Both the position numbers and the translations under genes were made by a program. From assembly GCF_965638725.1 (NCBI RefSeq), contig NC_134949.1:17048951-17112950 (forward strand): DNA of 64,000 nucleotides, given 5' to 3'. The notes under the pieces are model-generated. The model searched no databases, had not been told where the DNA came from, and saw only the letters and a list, made by a program, of their open reading frames with translations. Positions 1-13,245 of this stretch are shown in pieces (position 1 is the stretch's first letter; every line of letters starts with the position of its first letter). Source of the DNA: Aptenodytes patagonicus. Its lineage: Eukaryota; Chordata; Aves; Sphenisciformes; Spheniscidae.

Positions 1-3000
1 AAATAAATGAGAGGCTGGGCTGGTTCCTGGAAAGTCCAAAAGTGCTATAACAGAAATTCAGTCCAATGAACTCAAAGACTTGCTAACATCAGTTTTGAAT
101 AGGGTCAAGGAGTCTGATCTGGAGCTAGTGAAAGAAAAGAGCAAACCCAACTGATCCAGCAGCTCTTTGTACCCATGATGTGTGCTCCAGTGGCATGGCA
201 GCTACAGAGAATCACCTTGAGTACATTTGCTTCCAAACCTAACAACCCGTTGGGATTTAACAGCAAAGACAGACTGCTAGGTGCTGGCCATCATGTCTGT
301 GAAACTCAAATCTGATAATATAGTCCCTGCTTTGCCCCTTTTGGTGGGGTCCAGATGCTTTTGCTTCTTCCTGAAACTGGATCTAGCCCGAAGACTCCAC
401 AGCAGGCAGGAGATGTTGTGTTGACAATGGTTGTTAACAATGGCTTCTCCCTCTCCCTCCTTCAAAAAGTGCTGAAATATTTTGACCAGATGTGTCATTT
501 CCAAAAGTGCTGGAGACCTGACGGAATGTAGCATCTATCACGCGTTCGACAACGGTGTTGAAAACAGATTACTTTCCTTTGTATTTGATAAGCATAACAT
601 GTCTATGTTTATTATGTGGTCCCCTGAGGATTTATTACAGGTTTACAGTTTCATTTATTTGCTTTTTTTGTGCTTGTCAAGTGTAAATACTGGAATAAAT
701 AGGAAGGCGGTTACAACTTAGCAGCATTAACAACTTGTTGAAACAAAGTCCAAAAGTTTTCCTTTCTCTCCCTCAAATCCTACTTTTCTGTCCAATTGCT
801 TTTTTTTTCAAGTGCAAAGATCAACTTTCTGAAGTATTTTAAAATTTTATTTCTTTGCTGAATGCCAAATCCCCATAAAAGCATACTTTCTCCCTTCATT
901 CACTCAAACTCTTGACAATATTTAAAGTCTCTCCTAACATTATTCATGGCAAAACATTTTCCTGTTTGCAAATTATAGCCTCTCCCATCCTTTCCATCTA
1001 GTCTGCTAAGCCTGTTACTACAGGTAGTTTGCTGTAACAGAAAAAAGTACAATCATCGCTACAAAAGAAAACAAACCCTTCCGTCCTGGCACACACATTC
1101 AGGGTGGGTTCATCCCACTGAACTTTAGCCACCTAACAACAAGGCAATCAGCCCAAGTCAGTCATTTATGTTCTCTCTTTAATCAGTGGGGTGAGATGGG
1201 CACCTCCAGCCAGCAGCCCTCCTGCCTATCAATCAATCATGGCTGCAACCTACATGACCACCTTTGAAGAGATACCTGATTTCTTGGGCAGATCATGGTA
1301 GGTGATACAAATCTGACCATAAAAGCCAAACTGTACCTTTGATTACGCTGTTTCAATCCAACAAAATCAACACATTGCAATGAAATTTCAACCACAGTGT
1401 ATGCACCCGGGTCTTACAAAAAAAGGTGTTAAGCAAATCCTCGCCAAGCAAACAAGAGAGATTGCTCAATGGCAGATTTAAAAAATTTCCATCCTGCCCC
1501 TTTTGAAACCTGTGTTACCATCTATAAATAGTTCAGTGTTTTTCAACACTGGAAAAAGAGCTGCACTGAGGGGAAAAATAATAAAACTGTCACTTGTCAC
1601 TGAAACATAAAGTGGCAAAACTGAATTTCATCAGGTCTCAGATGTTCTTTCTTTCAAGTGGACAACCATTGTGAACAAGGCTTTGACGAACTGAGCCCCT
1701 CATCAACGTGTTCTGTACTCTGATTTATGCAATCTTTTGGCCAAATAGTCTTAAAAAAAGGAGCAGACAACAAAAAAGCCTATCATTCATAAAAGACAGC
1801 ACTGCCATACTAGTTTCTTAAATGGCAAAGTTGATGTCAGAGTAGTTGGAGTACTGTTTTACCTAAAAACATCATCATTCCCATAGAAACCAGGACAGAA
1901 AGACTGTAACATGGAAGATTGCCAAAAACGGTCATTAGATCTGATCTGACTATCTTCAGCTCTTCTAACCCTCCCACATTTCCTAGAGACTCTCCATAGA
2001 TATTTTTGGAAATACAAGTCAGTATGCCAAAGGAAGCCAAGAGAGACGGTTGCCCAAATCCTGTAAATTAGGCAATACTGAGGTAAGCAGTTAAGTTGTG
2101 TTGTTATCTCAAGCACTCAAACATAGCGAGTCTGTCCCCACCAACTGGCTCTCAAAATCCCGAGGGCTTATAAAAGAGAGGGAGAAGGGATAGAGAGAGC
2201 GTAGATCTTGTGTCTGACATTTGATCCTCCCCTTACTCATCTTCCATGCATGAGTGTTACAGGTAGAGCTGCCTATGCTGCTAAATATTGAAAAGGTATT
2301 TGTAGCACGTAGGTTTAGAAGAGGTTTCTGCTTCACGTTTGCTTGTTTCCTGCCCAGAAAGTAATTCTGCTCCCAACTTTTAGGGCGGTCACATTCCCAC
2401 AACCTTTGTATCAGTCTCACCTAACCCACGAGGGAATCGAGGGGCCCAGTGAAATCGCAAGCTGAAGCTGTGCTATGGTGCAGTCATTGCTGTCTGTACC
2501 CAAACTAACCAGATGAAAGCGAGCTCAGCTATGCCAACATATGCAGCAGCTACACATCTGGCTGAACTGTAAACACCGTCATACGTGTTGCATGCTATCA
2601 CATGCCCCTGAACCCATGAACCCAGCCAGACAACCCGTCAGCTGCAGGGGTGTCTGGCAGACCTGGAGCACACCCCAAGGAGGAGGCAGGAGACCATGGA
2701 TGCTTCTCCCCAACCCTTCCTTGAAGATGCTGGGAGACACCAGGGCCACACTCTCACCAGACTGGTGGAAATGTGAGGATGCCTGGGTTTCCATCCAAGC
2801 GTCTGCTAAGGGTCCCACCAGTAAGAGCCCTACCAGAAGAGTGGTGAGCACGCTACCTACCTTCACCTAATGCCATACTTTAAAACTCAGCATTACTTTC
2901 CTCAGTCATGGGATGTCTGAGAGAATCCATTCAGCTCAAAGATGGGAGTCAACAATGGAAGGGAGTTTCAAGATATTAAGTATATATGCTGAAGGAAAAC

Positions 3001-4974
3001 GGACCATTCAATGAGCAAATGTAAAATTATACACTTTATCAGCAGCCAGCCACTTCCTCAGGTAGTGCCTGGGATGTTGGAGATAATGAAGTATAAAATC
3101 CCACTGCTTCACATCACCTACTTTCCCCACCACTAATTCTACTGCAGGTTTACTATCATCCTAACATCCAAACATAGAAAACTCTTCTTGTATTCTAAAC
3201 AAAGGGTTCTTTTGTCATTACCCTTCACAACAATTCGATGTTTATTCTGTATTTGGCAGGCTCCACAACCCCAGCCTAAACCAATTCTGAACTGCAAGGA
3301 AATGTGTGACCAGAACAACAGAACAAAAGAGGATTCTTCCCAATCCGCAAGTGCAAGTCAGAAGTAAGAGCACTTCAGTGACTTCTAAGAGGGAAGCAAA
3401 TCACAACAAGGGAATACACTAATGAAACCAATTCATTAATACACCCTGAAGCTTAAAAAGTAATCAAAAAATATAAAACAATTACTAACCCAATTTAAAA
3501 ATGGTTATTACAACTATCTCCCCATTTGCAAATAATTTTAAAATAGGGGAAAAAAGTTTTCCAGGCAATCCCACCATCATACTTCTCTAAATGTAATTTC
3601 CATCCCTTGGGATTTGATTACCACGTAAAACCTAGCAGACCTTTCTCCCTCTCACATCTTCAGTCTCATTCTTATACCTTCTCCTTGTTATCCTAAAGTC
3701 TCCCTCTTTCCCAGAAATCACTGAGAAAAGCATCAACATTTAGGCAATAAAAAAATAAAATAAAATTGTCGGTACACTGAGCAAAGTGTGCACAAAAGCA
3801 GCCAAAACCCCCTGCAACCTCAATAGGCCATTTCTCATACCCTCTCAATCAAAGCAACCCAATAGCTTGTACAGAAATCCTAACAAGATGATGCTGCAAA
3901 TACAAACATGCCCTTGGGTTTTCAAACAGCATTGCTAAGTTTGGGTTTACGTAGGGCTTTGATATACACTATTTTTTTTTCTCCAGGAACCGATTGTGAC
4001 CTCTAGTATTTGTGGTTCAAAGTTTCACTTTGTGGGGTGAGGTTAAGTGCCACCTATGTATGCTTCAACCACCATGACATACTAAGGTAGAAATATCTTG
4101 TTAAAAACTGTGTAGGAAAAAATGGGAATATACAGCCTGCACTACACACAGACAGAAACAGGAGAAACAAAACATTTTTAGTGACAGCTACGTTGCACAG
4201 TAGCATTTTCTGAAAGAAGTTGACTGACAAAATAGCTTTTATCTGAGATAAAACATCTCATTTACTTTCTAAAGTGTGCCGTGGTAAACATTTCTTTTTT
4301 TATTACTGGGGATAACCATTTTAGCAAAGAAATTGCTTATTTACAGTAGCTTGAGCTGCAGATAAGTCCCCATTTTATTTATTTCCATGCAGAAGATAGC
4401 TTTTATCTCAGTAAAAAGTTATTTTGTCAGTCAGCCTTCCACTAAATATTTTCCTCTCGTAGCCATAGACGTTTTCCTGTCTTTTGAAACAAAAATACAC
4501 CACTCCTATGAAATCCAGGGATGAAGTGGAAGGAAGCACATTCAAAAGCAACAAGGCAGCCACAGCTTTTTATCGGCTGGAACAGATCATACAGCTGAAG
4601 AGGGAAAGTCAAATTCCTGCAGGCTGGAGGGTCGTACATCTAAAATGCATCTCACCTATAGAATAGAATATAGAACCTGTATGGATGCAATAAAGGATTT
4701 AGGTAGCCACAGCAGATCCAGGAGCTACCCTAACTTTAAAATAATGGGCACTACTCTTGCTTTGCTATTTTAGGAAAATAAACGTAAGTGTTCAAAACCA
4801 CCGCTACTAACCATTACCGGTCATCCTCCACTTCAGCTCCACTTAATAAACCAAGTAACAACCCCGGCTGCAATCTCACAGCTCACAGTATCACACCATC
4901 TTTCTAAACGAGGTCCCTCATCGTTGCCTCCCTGGTCTTTGCAGCCTTTGAGCTGCTGCTTTCTCTCCCCTAGA

Positions 4975-5470
4975 GCAGGATGCACGCGCGAAGTGCAAGC
5001 GCCCAAAGTCCCTGGGAACACGAGCGTGCAAAAGCCCTGCAGCCATGCGACGCACCGACACACCTCCTCCCACCCGGAGGGAGGGAGAGAGGAGCCTCCA
5101 CCCACCCATTTCCATCATCTCCTAATTGCATAACCTGCATAACCTGCAGGGACCCCACCGCAGCCGCGTGCGGGAATGTGTTTCCCTGGTGGGGGGCCAC
5201 GGAGAGCAGTTTGGGTGCTAATTACCCCTCGCTGACCCTGAAAGCAAGTCCTAGCAGGCAGCCAGAAGCATCACCCCTAAAAGAACCAGTCACCTTGCAC
5301 ATCTGCCCCCCGAAACTCACAAGGCCGCAGCAGCCCCATCCGCCCCACTCCCCGAAGGCGGGGGCACGAGGCCAGGGCGTACCCCGATGCTGCTGAGGCG
5401 CCCGGCCTGCGTCCTGAGCAGTCGCCCCACGCTCACCCTCCGCGCCCAAAAGTGCCCCTGCGCTTACAGA
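4975..5470. other. CpG-rich patch inside the presumed first intron
   Basis: Unlike the AT-rich DNA on either side, this half-kilobase is GC-rich with frequent CpG, for example around 4981-5050 and 5330-5450. It contains runs of C and G and overlapping GC-rich open frames on both strands without recognisable domains. It could be an intragenic CpG island, an alternative promoter or an unannotated 5' exon of CELSR1, or a GC-rich old repeat. No conserved start or splice structure could be assigned. Confidence 0.45.
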
Positions 5471-6433
5471 GACACCTTTTCCCTTGAGTTTCTTTTTTCC
5501 CTTTAATCTCAAATCTTCACACACACAAATAACCCCCCGATGCCTTGCATCTCAGGCACAGCTGCGGCCTTACCTTTTTATCAGAAGGGCTAAACCAAAG
5601 TATTGCATCTTCTGTCCCATTTGTATGGAGAAGGCACAGAGCTGCAGATCCAGGGTCATTAGCATAATGACTTTTAAATTACAATAATAATGAAGATCCT
5701 TTAACAAGCCTTGAGTAAAAATCCCACGTTTATTGCAGCACAAACGAGCTCTATCTTAATTTGTATTTACTGATAGTCAATAACCTCACTAAATGCCACT
5801 GGAGATTAAAAGCCAAAGAAATGTAAAAGGCGATACTTGAGCTTGCCTGCCCTCAAAAACGCTTGGGTGTCTATCCTTCGCAGCAGAAACCAGCTCTCCT
5901 GAGGAGCACTACCTTCCCAAAATTGTATGTCATACCATGATATTTTACATTTATCTGGACCACTCGAAAGCTGTAGCACGCAGTCAGGTTGGGTTTTGTC
6001 TGCACTGGTGAATTAGGCTGGGTTCCCAGAGGAGTTTGCGCACACATCTATTGTATCCCAGCAAGCTGTTGTTGATCTTAAGTGGGACTACTTGTGGCAG
6101 CACAGCCAAGCAGGTGCCAGCAGCGTTTGCAATGTGATACCCAGGCAGACTTGTGCAACACTTGCGCAAAGTTGAGGCTAGCACCGGCCTTCCCCCCCAG
6201 CACCAGTGGGGACTGCGGTATAATGTTTAACATGGGCGAATGCAATGGGACTTGAGCAATGTTTAACACATTTTTTGACCAGATAAATCCCAATTTGACA
6301 TTACTGTGAACATCACTGTGGACAAAAACTAACTTTTTAATGATCCTGTCAATTTAAACCATATATTTATTAATAACACTAAGAAATCACAAACTGATCG
6401 ACTCTTGACCACCTGTTTCAGAAGCCCAGAGTA

Positions 6434-6468
6434 AAATCCTGCCCCCCTGGAAAGCAAGGGCAGGATTT
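6434..6468. repeat. Small perfect hairpin, possible remnant of a palindromic old repeat
   Basis: An 11-base arm at 6434-6444 (AAATCCTGCCC) is perfectly reverse-complemented at 6458-6468, with a 13-base spacer. The surrounding sequence, with 'aaatcctg' followed by a reverse 'caggattt', resembles a palindromic interspersed repeat common in sauropsid genomes. That family link is from memory and tentative. No microRNA-like extended stem was seen. Confidence 0.4.
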
Positions 6469-9400
6469 CAGCAGGGTCAGGGCTTCACCCCAGTTGTTAA
6501 AACAACATAAACCTAACAACGCTATGTGCAAGCATGGGAATATAAAGCCAAGCTCTGCTTTTCTGTAGGAAAGCCTTGAAGGTACAATGGGAAAAGGAGA
6601 ATGTGTCTTTTTAAGGGACCCCTTTGGGCACCCCTGGAGCACATCTGGACTAGATTCATTCAAAATGGGTCGGGTTTGTTCACTCAGACGGCTCCGTGCA
6701 ACAGGCACAGGCAGAAGGGCATCCAGAGAGATTCACTTCAAAAGAGATTGACTTCAAAAGCTCCCTCCAGATCCAAAGCAAAATGCTAATATCTGCACCA
6801 CCCACATTCTTCCCTCCTCGGCTTGGGTTGGTTCCTGACCGGCTGTGGGGGCACAGCCGAGCAGGTACCGCGGCACCAGGGCGAAGGCAGAGCCACGCTC
6901 GCACGGAGCCTGCCCAGGGCTGCCCGCCGTCCCACGTAACTTCTGACAATGTTGACACTATTAGGGTAAGTTTTAAACGCCGAGTGTGCTGTTCTCAGGT
7001 TTTACAAAATCTATTATCTTCGTTTGCTTAGTTTTGATGATTCTTAAGGCTTTGTTTATATGCAGAAGGCCAAAATTACCATGCTTATTTGAATAATCCC
7101 CAAATCAAATCAAAAAATGCTGGGTTTAGCCAAGTATCAAAGTCTCAAACTAATTTAATTGAGTAGCGTGGCTTCTCACTAGCATGACACACACTCACAT
7201 GCCTCCACAGCACAACACATCGCCAGGTGGAAATAAGATTTTTACAGCAGCAGTGTTACCTCCGACTCGTATATAGTTCAAATTCCCCAAGTTCATCAAG
7301 AGCTCCAATCCTTCCCTGACCTGAAGAGCTGCTGCGAGCAGGGCAAGACTTCATGTTTGTCTGGGTTGAGAGGTTAATGGCTACTCCATAGACACGTTTT
7401 TCAGTTAACTGGCAGGTCATTCTAGCAGATGATTTGCAGGTATTTTGCAACACTTAAAGATAACCCTGTGGAGTACTTCTGTCTGAGCTGCTTCTCTTTT
7501 TTTTTTTTTAAAGACTCCATCAGATAAACCAGAGAAAGCAGGCAGGTGAGACTTTCCTGGACACAATCACACACTGCCAAACTCTGCCCTTTCAATTTCC
7601 AAACAGCAAACTTCTCCAAATTAACGTCAAATGGAGTTCAGTGCTTGTCAAAATTATTTTAAAATCCTACCCATAAAAAGCTTTAATCTTTCAAATATCT
7701 CAAGACATGCAGCGGACAGTCAGTTTTGATCAACATCACAGCAGAGTTTCAAAGTTCACGCCTTCACCAAACATGAAAACGATGCTGGAATGATCAAGCT
7801 CCTGTTACTTAAGAAAACAGAGGTCTTCATTCCTACCTGAGATTTCATCCACTTAAACTGCGTAAATCATTAGACTGAGAAAGGAATAGTTCATGCCATC
7901 TATTTTTCTGTTCTGAACACTGTCCTCACCTAGTCTAACAAAACGTCTTTTCCAAGCTTCTTGCCCCAAGTTGAGTTCTTATCTTCTGCTACTAGATAAA
8001 GAGCTACTGGTTCAGACAGACAATGACCACGCAATCACCTGCACCTTAATCCAAATGTTTTTCTTTAAGGTCACAAGCCAACTGTCTGTTTTTTCTGCAA
8101 GTCTTCACAGGACATGGAAACGGCATTTATGAGCTACCTTACCACATTAGCTGCCCCCCACCGCACCTTGGAAGAAACAGGAGTGGCTTGTCAGGTGATA
8201 CACCGCAGTAAATTAAATCAGTTCAGTTAATATCACTTTCATTTTCCTGAAGCAAAAAGGACCTCAAGCCTGCAAACACAAGGGAGAGCACGGCTCGCTC
8301 CCCCGAGGCCCTGCTGCACGCCATGACTACTTACAGTAAAACGAGCGCTGCCAGGATTATGCCACAGTTTGATTTTTTTTTTAATACAATCATCCAAAAT
8401 GAAGCATCTCCCAAAGTGTCATTTTATGTACCTAGTACTTTCAGCTTTTTTTGCAGAAAGAATACAAATATTAGCTTTAGGTTGCAGAGAGAGGCGGCGA
8501 GGAATGTATCTGGTTAAACCTCTGAAAGTCAACAGAAGTATGGGATCAGGTCCACAGTAAACTTTATAGAGTGGCACCTGTGGAGGAAATTACTCATTGC
8601 ATGATTGATGCCACAATTAGAGGCATAAAAAGTAATTCCATGATAAACAAGCAACTGAGCAGAAAAAGAGTAACATCCTAAGAGCGTATATGTGCTCATA
8701 TAACAGTATATACTGGACGGCATCAAACACTCTTCACACACAGAGACACAAATTCTCTGAGGAAGTTAATGGTACAGTAGCCCTCCCTCTCCCCTCCTCT
8801 CCCTTCCCCCAACAGTGCTGATTTTGGGGCTGTATTTGGCCAGTATCTGCCCCTAGCTCTGCTAAAGCAACTCCAGTGCAATTAGCAGCGTTGCACAGCT
8901 ATTACACAGCCATAACTCATTGCTATCAGCGTCGCCATTTCCCACAGGAACACACGCCAGCAATGCAAACCAGTGCAGCTCCACCAGTGTCACATCCACC
9001 CAGGCCACACCAGCAGAGAACTGGTCTGAGGATCTACCAGCCAAACCTCCTGGTATGCAGAAGGAAATAAACGTGTTTTGTTGCTAAAATCTCAACTTTC
9101 CTTTTTTTTTAAAAAAGAGAGGAGATGGCATTACAGATACATGTGCATTCCCTACATCTTTGCAAGTTACATCATTTATTACCTTTATGCAACCACATCA
9201 GAAAAGCTTCAGCCAAGGTACCACCTCAACTGAGGGAGTATATACCCTTCCACGCACACTCGTATTTATTTACCCTTGTGATCCACATTTACTAAACAAC
9301 TTCAACGCACCACTTCAATCCACAGCACGTGGGCTTGATACATTTTTGTGGTTCCTCTCCAAAAATTTCACAGATAAATTCCTGCCTCAGGAAACCGAAA

Positions 9401-9493
9401 GCTGCGCACTAAACTGCAAGTGGGTTATTTCTGCCCATGCCCCCGTACTGGTCTGACAAGCAGAATTATGTGCTTTATGAGCCTCAAATGCTT

Positions 9494-9499
9494 GCTTAC
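9494..9499 (-). other. CELSR1: Splice donor ending CELSR1 coding exon 1
   Basis: On the minus strand the exon ends TCAG and is followed by GTAAGC, a near-consensus donor. The exon's last base is 9500 and the GT occupies 9499-9498. The break leaves one base of a codon, so it is phase 1. Reading through adds residues unlike any cadherin (beginning GKQAFEAHKAH), whereas the sequence before it ends in the middle of cadherin repeat 9. This fits the CELSR gene layout, where one giant first exon carries most of the cadherin repeats. Confidence 0.9.
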
Positions 9500-12400
9500 C
9501 TGAGACCGACACTTTCATGAGGGCTTCCAGGGGTCTGTTGTTGTCCAGGTCGCGACTGAGTTTGAGTTCCCCCGTGGCAGAGTCCAAAAGGAGCAAGTTT
9601 AATTCATTGCCTTGCACAAAGGTGTAGGCCAGGCTGTCAGACACATCGGGATCATGAGCTGGGATCTTGCCAATCACGCCAGAGGGGAAGCTGTTAGACT
9701 TGTTGGTCACATAGTTGTTGAAGAGGATCTGGAAGTCCTGCAGCACGGGCGGGTTATCGTTCTGATCCAGAAGACGGATGTGCACTGTTGCCCGGCTCAC
9801 AAGAGGGGCAGAAGTGGCCTGCACCACGATCACATACTCTGTCCGGCTCTCATAATCCAGGTCCATCAGGGCTGTGAGGTCTCCGTTGAGCAAGTCTAGC
9901 TGGAAGACCTCAGGGATGTTCCCCTCTACTATCTGGTACATGATCTGTGCGTTGGTCCCCTCGTCGGGGTCAGCTGCACTGATCCGTGCCACAATAGAGC
10001 CCACGGGGCTGTTCTCCTCCACAAAGATGTCAAATTCATCCTTCTCAAAGACAGGGGGGTTGTCGTTGATGTCCAGCACAGTCACTTGGATATCCACAGA
10101 GGCTTTCAGCGGTGGGCTGCCCCTGTCCACAGCAAAGGCCCGCAGACTGTAGACAGCCACGTTCTCGCGGTCCAGCTTGCGCAGTGTGCGTATCACTCCA
10201 GAAGTGGGTTCAATGTAGAAGTCTCCATCTCCATCGTCACCACCTTGGAACGTGTAGAGGAGACGGCCATTGAGGCCTGAGTCACGGTCGGTGGCAGACA
10301 GCTGCAGGACGCTGGTGGAGAGCGGCACATCCTCGAAAACCGAGCCCTGGTAGCGGTCGCGCAGGAAGCGGGGCACGTTGTCATTGGCATCCAGGATGAG
10401 GATCTCAACATAGGTGGTGTCTGATTTCTGGGGGATGCCGTTGTCGTGGGCTGTAATGGCCAATGTGTAGGAGGCCTGGTCCTCATAGTCCAGCTCCATC
10501 AGGGTGGTGATAGTGCCTGTGTCAGGGTCAATGCGGAACTGAGGAATGTTATCATCCAAAATGTAAGTGATTCTCGCATTCTCCCCTGTGTCTTCATCGG
10601 TGGCACTGATAGTGACAATAGAGGTGCCAATGGGCTTGTCCTCACTGACGCTCACTGTGTAGTGGGAGCTCTGGAATACTGGGCGGTGAGTGTTGGCATC
10701 TGTGACGTTGATGAAGACCTGGACGGTGTCAAAGCGAGTGCCGTCAGAGGCAGTGACTGTGAGCACATACTGCCTTTCCTGCTTGTAATCCAGGGGCAAG
10801 GCTAGCGTGATCAGCCCCCCTCCGCTCTGACTGGTGATGGCAAAACGGTTCCTGGTGTTGCCACTGGTGATCTGGTAAGTCACAACACTGTTAACGTCCC
10901 TGTCCACTGCTGTCAGGGTCAGGACACTGCTGCCCACAGCTGCGTCCTCGTTCAGTCTGAGGTGATACACCTTCTCTGTGAAGGTGGGGTTGTTGTCGTT
11001 CACGTCCAGGACGGTGATGGACACACTGGCTGAGGAGGTCATGACTGGCATGCCATGGTCCCTGGCTTCCACTCCAAAGTGATAGTTCTCCACAGTCTCT
11101 CGGTCCAGCTCTGCAGCCACTGTGATCCACCCCGTGCTGTTGTTGATCTGAAAAGGGAACCCAGAGTCACCTGCTACAGGGGCACCTCCAGTGGAGGGTG
11201 CCATCTCTATGAGTTTGTACTCCAGGCGGGCATTCTCCCCGGAGTCAGCATCTACGGCCTGGATGTGCAGCACCGAGTAGCCCAGAGGAACGTTCTCCAG
11301 CACTGTGGCCTGGAAGGGAGTGCTCACAAAGATGGGGGCATTGTCATTCACGTCCACGACCTGCACCGACACCATGCCACTGGAGTTGATCAAGGGAGGC
11401 CTGCCCCCATCCTGGGCTTTGATCCGGAGTGTGTACTCCCGAATAGTCTCATAATCCAGAGGGTTGATCAGGTCGATGGCACCGGAAAAAGAATGGATGT
11501 AGAACTGGCCTTTCAGGTTGCCGCTTACAATGCTGTAGTGCACTTGGGCATTGCTGCCCCGGTCCCGATCTGTGGCCTGCACCTGCAGTATCTGGCTGTT
11601 CACTGGGGCATCCTCTGGCACCTGGACCAGGTAGCGTTTCTCGCTGAACTGAGGGTAGTTGTCGTTCTCATCCTCGACAGTGATGTGCACCATAGCCGTG
11701 GCACTGCGTGGTCCTGGGTCCTTGCCCTGGTCATTGGCTTCCACCACCAGGTGGTACTCGGAGACCTCCTCGCGGTCCACTGGGGCTCGGGTCCTCACAA
11801 CCCCGGAGCGCGGGTCGATCTCAAAGACCCCATCAGCAGCTCCCGGCTCCAGCAGGCGGTAAAGCATATTGGCATTGGCTGGGGCATCGCCGTCGGTGGC
11901 GCGGATGGTCAGCACCTCATAACCCACCTCCAGGTTCTCCCGGATGCTCTCTCGGTACTCAGGCTGCTCAAACACCGGCTCGTGGTCGTTGGTGTCGCTC
12001 ACAGTCACGGTCAGATAGGTGGTGGCCGAGCGGCGGCGTGGGGAGCCGTGGTCGGAGGCGGTCACCTTCAGCACGTGGGTGTCCTTCGTCTCCCGGTCAA
12101 GGCTGCGGGCGGTGACCACGCTGCCCGTCTCGGCGTCGATGGAGAAGTAGTCGTTGGAGCGCTCGTCGAAGAGTGCCTCCATGGAGTACGCCAGCCGGCC
12201 GGCTTCCCCCTCGTCGGGGTCCTGGGCCCGCAGAACGATGACCGCCGTGCCGGCCGGCTCGTTCTCGGGGATGGAGACCTGGTAGCTGGGCAGCTGGAAC
12301 TGCGGCGGGCTGTTGAGGCTCCGCGCCCGCCGCGCTCCTCGCCGCCCGCCGCCCTCTTCCCCCGGCGGCGGGGTGCAGCCGGCGGCGGCTCCTCCGCGGG

Positions 12401-12689
12401 GCTCGGCGGCCTGCCGCTGGCGGGCGCGCCGCGGGCAGGGCCCACCGCCGCCGCGGGGCCCGCGGGGCTCGGCGGGCGGACCGCGGCGCAGCGCGGCGCC
12501 CGCCGCCCTCAGGCGCCCGGCGGGCGGCAGCGCCGGCGGCTCGGCGGCGGCGCGGCGCCCCGCGGCCCCCGGGGGCAGGTGGAGGAGCGGGGCGGCGCGG
12601 GGCGGCCGCAGCTCCCCGCCGCCCGCCGGCGCCAGGGCGCAGAGCAGCGCGGCCCAGGACACGCAGGCGGCGGCGGACAGCCGCAGCAT
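9500..12689 (-). CDS. CELSR1: CELSR1 first coding exon: signal peptide and cadherin repeats 1-9 (partial gene)
   Basis: This exon encodes the N-terminal 1063 residues of a seven-pass (Flamingo-type) cadherin, a plasma-membrane adhesion GPCR that organises planar cell polarity through homophilic contacts. The start is ATG at 12689-12687, fixed by an in-frame TGA four codons upstream (12699-12701). Residues 1-25 form a hydrophobic signal peptide. Residues 26-125 are an Arg/Pro/Gly-rich pro-region ending in a dibasic stretch (RRGARRARS). Cadherin repeats follow at about 137-240, 241-346, 347-454, 455-567, 568-672, 673-774, 775-880, 881-982 and 983 to the donor. Calcium-linker motifs are visible as DTNDH, DENDN, DVNDN, DANDN, DINDN and DQNDN. 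The linker after repeat 5 is DANTHRP, a degenerate form I recall in CELSR relatives. Stretches such as FQGGDDGDGDFYIEPTSG and SRDLDNNRPLEALM favour CELSR1 over CELSR2 and CELSR3. The pro-region looks shorter than in human CELSR1. EGF, laminin-G, GAIN and seven-helix parts lie outside the window. Confidence 0.9.
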
Positions 12690-13090
12690 CTCCGGGGCTC
12701 AGCGGGCAGCGATGCCGGGCAGAGGGCTGCCGCACAATCCATCCACCCGCCGGGCTGCCCGCCCGCCCTCATCCATCAGCCGCCGGCTCGGCCCCCCCTG
12801 CCGCCCTCGCCGCCCGGGCTCCGCCGGCCCAGAGCCCCGCGCCCCGTCCCCGTCCCCGGGCAGCGGGCTGGAGAGCTCCAACTTTTCCACCTTAAACTTT
12901 GAAGTGAGTTCAAAATGGCTCCTCTCCTCCTCCTCCCACTGCCGCTCCCGAGAGGGTGATTAGCATAAACCTGCTGCTCGTCTCCTTCGCCAAAAAAAAA
13001 AAAAAGAAAATTAAATACCGACGTCCCCCCCCGCGGCGGGGCCGACCCACGGGCGGCGCGGTCCCGCGTGGCTGCGCGACACGGCGGAGC

Positions 13091-13120
13091 CGTCCCGTCC
13101 CGTCCCGTCCCGTCCCGTCC
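13091..13120. repeat. (CGTCC)6 pentanucleotide microsatellite in the CELSR1 promoter
   Basis: Six uninterrupted copies of CGTCC, followed by an imperfect copy, lie about 400 bases upstream of the CELSR1 start codon inside the CpG island. Each unit carries a CpG. Such arrays often vary in length between individuals; the effect here is unknown. Confidence 0.9.
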
Positions 13121-13245
13121 CGTTCCTGCCGCCCCGCTCCGCTCCGCTCGGTTCCGCGGCGGCGCTGAGCGGCGCAGGCTGCGCGGAGCGCGGCGGGCGC
13201 TGCCCGGGGCGGGGTTTCCTGCCGGCCCCGCCCGGCCCCTCCCGG

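Larger units (their letters stand above)
1..9499 (-). other. CELSR1: Probable 5' part of CELSR1 intron 1
   Basis: This stretch lies directly downstream, on the minus strand, of the splice donor that ends the CELSR1 first coding exon. No open frame here resembles the next expected CELSR segment (the rest of cadherin repeat 9, then the EGF and laminin-G domains), so the following exon should lie beyond base 1. The sequence is mostly AT-rich and unique-looking, with scattered homopolymers. A CpG-rich patch at about 4975-5470 and a small hairpin at 6434-6468 are listed separately. Short open frames of 60-138 codons occur on both strands but none has a recognisable domain. That it is intronic is inferred from exon orientation; regulatory elements could be present but cannot be seen by eye. 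Confidence 0.75.

Noticed and set aside
11055..12902. 615-codon open frame on the plus strand across CELSR1 exon 1
   Set aside because: It lies antisense to a strongly conserved cadherin exon in very GC-rich DNA. Long antisense frames arise there by composition, and its protein has no recognisable domain.
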